From: Jeotgalibacillus proteolyticus
GTDB taxonomy: Bacteria; Bacillota; Bacilli; Bacillales; Jeotgalibacillaceae
NCBI RefSeq assembly: GCF_002926065.1
Contig: NZ_PREZ01000005.1
Coordinates: 446,703-510,702 of the forward strand
DNA: 64,000 bases
Reading direction: 5' to 3'
This document shows positions 61,909 to 64,000 of the stretch, in pieces. How positions within the stretch are numbered: position 1 is the first letter of the stretch; every line of letters starts with the position of its first letter. Made by a program: the position numbers and the translations under genes. The notes under the pieces were generated by a model, which worked only from the letters and a program-made list of their open reading frames with translations, was not told where the DNA came from and searched no databases.

Positions 61909-62616
61909 ATGCGCATTAATAAATATTTGAGTGAAGCAGGCATAGTCTCCCGCAGAGGCGCGGATAAATGGATTGCTGAAGGCAGAGTCACAATTAACGG
62001 AGAGCATGCCGAGCTTGGTAGCAGAGTGGAAGAAAACGACGTGGTTTATGTAGATGGAAAGCCTGTTAGCATTGAACAGGATTATGTTTATATTGCACTT
62101 AATAAGCCAACGGGAATAACGAGTACGACAGAGCGCCATATCGAAGGAAATATTGTTGATTTTGTTAACCACCCTAAACGGATTTTCCATGTGGGACGTT
62201 TAGATAAGGATTCTGAGGGACTTATTTTGCTTACAAATGATGGTGACATCGTAAATGAGATTCTTCGTGCTGAAAACAAGCATGAGAAGGAATATATTGT
62301 GACGGTTGATCAGCCTGTTTCTGAGGAGTTTTTAAAACAGATGGCAGCTGGAGTCCGGATATTGGATACGAAGACACTGCCGTGTAAGGTGGAGAAGCTT
62401 TCAAGCCATGTGTTTAAGATTACGCTGATGCAGGGACTTAACCGGCAGATTAGAAGGATGTGTACGGCTTTGGGGTATTCTGTTCGGAGCCTGAAGCGTA
62501 TCCGGATTATGGATATTCATTTGGATGGTCTTGAGAGAGGGCAATGGCGGGATCTGACCGAGAAAGAGCGGACGAAGCTGTTTGACGATTTGAAGTATGT
62601 GCCTAAGAAGAAATAA
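61909..62616 (+). CDS. rluF: 23S rRNA pseudouridine synthase, RluF type
   Basis: This 235-residue protein has an S4 domain (MRINKYLSEAGIVSRRGADKWIAEGRVTING), then LNKPTGITSTTERHIEGNIVDFVNHPKRIFHVGRLDKDSEGLILLTNDGD with catalytic Asp in GRLDKDS. The tail LMQGLNRQIRRMC, then RSLKRIRIMDIHLDGLERGQWRDLTEKE, aligns with E. coli RluF, which modifies U2604 of 23S rRNA. AAGAGGAG precedes the ATG. A terminator follows. Length is normal without the long basic RluF tail of enterobacteria. Confidence 0.93.
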   Translation: MRINKYLSEAGIVSRRGADKWIAEGRVTINGEHAELGSRVEENDVVYVDGKPVSIEQDYVYIALNKPTGITSTTERHIEGNIVDFVNHPKRIFHVGRLDKDSEGLILLTNDGDIVNEILRAENKHEKEYIVTVDQPVSEEFLKQMAAGVRILDTKTLPCKVEKLSSHVFKITLMQGLNRQIRRMCTALGYSVRSLKRIRIMDIHLDGLERGQWRDLTEKERTKLFDDLKYVPKKK

Positions 62617-62618
62617 GG

Positions 62619-62653
62619 AAAACGGCTCCGTTTGGTGGGAGCCGTTTTTTTAA
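62619..62653 (+). terminator. Terminator of rluF
   Basis: AACGGCTCC...GGAGCCGTT with T7. Confidence 0.9.
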
Positions 62654-62673
62654 TTCACCTCTAAAAATAGCAT

Positions 62674-62797
62674 GTGGATTTCCGCTTCAGGGGGACGCTT
62701 TTCGGGGGGGGGCTGAGCTAATTGGCTTCGCCAATGGATCTCAGCCTCCCCGCTTCTCTCCCCTCGGAGTCGCCCCCTTCCGCTTCAATCCACTCCT
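62674..62797 (+). repeat. Divergent type B structured repeat
   Basis: GTGGATTTCCGCTTCAGGGGG ... CTTCAATCCAC. The core stem is ATTGGC/GCCAAT in place of ACTTGC/GCAAGT, and GCTGAG/CTCAGC in place of GCTTGAG/CTCAAGC, so both arms changed together. Flanks (TAGCATGT before, TTAGTTTAC-GTC-TTCGAAATTTT after) also match the tandem array flanks. It occupies most of the gap 62654-62891. Confidence 0.85.
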
Positions 62798-62891
62798 AGG
62801 AATTAGTTTACGTCTTCGAAATTTTAACTTTAGAAGTGCAAACTCTCCGGTGTTTTATTTCTTTCCTACCATAAGGAAAATAATAAATTAC

Positions 62892-63791
62892 TTAAAATAC
62901 GATGGTTTTGTTTCCGTCGACGATGATGCGGTCTTCGAGGTGCCATTTGACGGCTCGTGCGAGGACTCTTCGTTCGATGGAGCGGCCGATTTTTTTCATG
63001 TTTTCTATATTGTCCCGGTGATTTACACGCTCGATGTCCTGTTCGATGATCGGCCCCTCGTCCAGGTCGTTGGTTACATAGTGGGCGGTGGCTCCGATCA
63101 GTTTTACACCTCGCTGATAGGCACGGTCGTATGGACGGGCTCCGACAAAGGCAGGTAAAAAGGAATGGTGAATATTAATAATCTGTTTTGGATGGGCTTC
63201 TACAAATGCCGGAGTTAAGATTTGCATGTACCGTGCAAGGACAATGACGTCGATCTCATAATCCTGAAGTATTTTCAGCTGTGCAGCTTCTGCTTCACTT
63301 CTGTTTTCCTTGCTTGCCTGGATATGGACAAACGGAATGCCAAAGCCTTCGACTAGCTCCCGGGCAGTTTCGTGATTGGAGACCACGACGGCGATATCTG
63401 TGATTAAGTCTCCGCTCTGCCACTCGAAAAGGAGTTCTCTTAGACAATGGAGTTCTTTGGAGGCAAATATTGCAGTTCGTTTTACCTCTGATGGGAAGTT
63501 CATTTTCCAATCCATTGAGAAGTTTTCAGCTATGGCTTTGAAAGAGGTTTTGATTTCTTCTTTCTTTTGCTGCAGGTCTTCACAGGCGAATTCGATTCGT
63601 ATGAAGAAGTCGCCGCCTTCAGGGTTGGTGGAATACTGGCTGGAATCGATGATGTTGGCGCTGTATTGGAATAGGAATCTTGATACGGCTGCGATGATTC
63701 CAGGCTGATCAGGGCAGCGAACGAGCAGGATTCCTCGGTTTTTATATTGTTCCTGATGGGCTGATAGTTGTTTTTCTATTTCTCGTGTCAT
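62892..63791 (-). CDS. purU: Formyltetrahydrofolate deformylase
   Basis: About 299 residues from ATG 63791, with AAGGAGGATAAC just upstream. The N-terminal ACT domain starts RGILLVRCPDQPGIIAAVSRFLFQY. The C-terminal formyltransferase-like domain has QIINIHHSFLPAFVGARPYDRAYQRGVKLIGATAHYVTNDLDEGPIIEQD, with catalytic Asn-His and the D-x-D-E-G-P motif. PurU hydrolyses 10-formyl-THF to formate and THF, feeding purine synthesis and balancing one-carbon pools. The frame extends 12 codons upstream into the ribosome site region. No lesion is seen. Confidence 0.96.
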   Translation of the reverse strand: MTREIEKQLSAHQEQYKNRGILLVRCPDQPGIIAAVSRFLFQYSANIIDSSQYSTNPEGGDFFIRIEFACEDLQQKKEEIKTSFKAIAENFSMDWKMNFPSEVKRTAIFASKELHCLRELLFEWQSGDLITDIAVVVSNHETARELVEGFGIPFVHIQASKENRSEAEAAQLKILQDYEIDVIVLARYMQILTPAFVEAHPKQIINIHHSFLPAFVGARPYDRAYQRGVKLIGATAHYVTNDLDEGPIIEQDIERVNHRDNIENMKKIGRSIERRVLARAVKWHLEDRIIVDGNKTIVF

Positions 63792-63926
63792 GTTATCCTC
63801 CTTAAGGCAGTTGTGCTTGAAAATCATTAGTTTGATCCTACTGGATTTTGGCGCAGAATGGAAGGGATGTGGTTTGGGGAGTTATATTTAGTATTTAGCT
63901 TGTCTTTAAAATGTGTCGTGTTGATT

Positions 63927-64000
63927 TCCACTGCAGGGGCATGCTTTCCGCGGGGAGGGGCTTGAGCTAACTTGCTAACGCAAGTGGATCTCAAGCTCCC
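63927..64000 (+). repeat. Type B structured repeat, cut by the window edge
   Basis: GTGTTGATTTCCACTGCAGGGGCATGC..., with the same core hairpin GCTTGAG-CTA-ACTTGC-TAA-C-GCAAGT as the tandem array. The right arm lies beyond 64000. Confidence 0.9.

Overview
The window looks like chromosomal DNA of an endospore-forming member of the Bacillaceae (low-GC Firmicutes). Evidence: purine-rich Shine-Dalgarno sites, a Tlp small acid-soluble spore protein, coat-like Gly/Tyr-rich proteins, B. subtilis-type gene sets (scoAB, pxpABC with a YcsG-like transporter, AraR/AbfA, CstA), CcpA-type cre sites and many U-tailed terminators. No rRNA, tRNA, CRISPR array, prophage or complete insertion sequence was seen. 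The genus cannot be settled from the sequence alone.

Layout. 1-4.8 kb: a DUF1861 protein (cut by the window edge) and a carbohydrate ABC importer, divergent from a LacI regulator, with a perfect cre and a LacI-type palindrome between. 5-8 kb: small housekeeping-like genes (PH-domain protein, GNAT, GrpB-like, SDR). 8.2-11.3 kb: cstA, a small protein ending in Cys-Cys, and a cysteine-free ArsA/Get3-like ATPase. 11.3-14.7 kb: an osmoprotectant-type ABC importer. 14.8-18.5 kb: the 5-oxoprolinase genes pxpB-pxpC-pxpA plus an NRAMP-related transporter. 18.7-20.8 kb: small membrane proteins and a tandem array of a structured repeat. 20.8-25.5 kb: ketone-body/3-hydroxybutyrate catabolism (scoA, scoB, GntP permease, 3-hydroxybutyrate dehydrogenase) with a divergent LysR regulator. 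25.5-26.9 kb: Gly-rich surface or coat proteins. 27-28.2 kb: a 2-keto-3-deoxy-sugar-acid aldolase beside the decayed end of its sugar-acid dehydratase. 28.6-39.7 kb: an L-arabinose/arabino-oligosaccharide region (AraR, AraNPQ-like importer, DUF624 protein, AbfA, AraA/AraD/AraB).

40-53 kb holds mixed single genes: an ABC exporter, a cytosolic alpha-amylase, aspartokinase, a uronate-dehydrogenase-like SDR, an XRE-TPR regulator divergent from an MFS exporter, an MDR dehydrogenase, an APH-like kinase, a HAD phosphatase and a serine hydrolase. 53.5-57 kb: a LacI regulator and two transporters linked by an identical 14-bp palindrome. 57.2-63.8 kb: a FAD oxidoreductase, a frameshifted GGDEF gene, an LLM oxidoreductase, Tlp, RluF and PurU.

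Two things stand out. A GC-rich intergenic repeat family (about ten copies or fragments) has paired compensatory base changes between copies, so it probably folds. Several local regulators can also be tied to targets by visible operators: AraR-type sites at both arabinose transcription units, the LacI palindrome at 53473 and 57012, and the XRE palindromes at 47556 and 47612.
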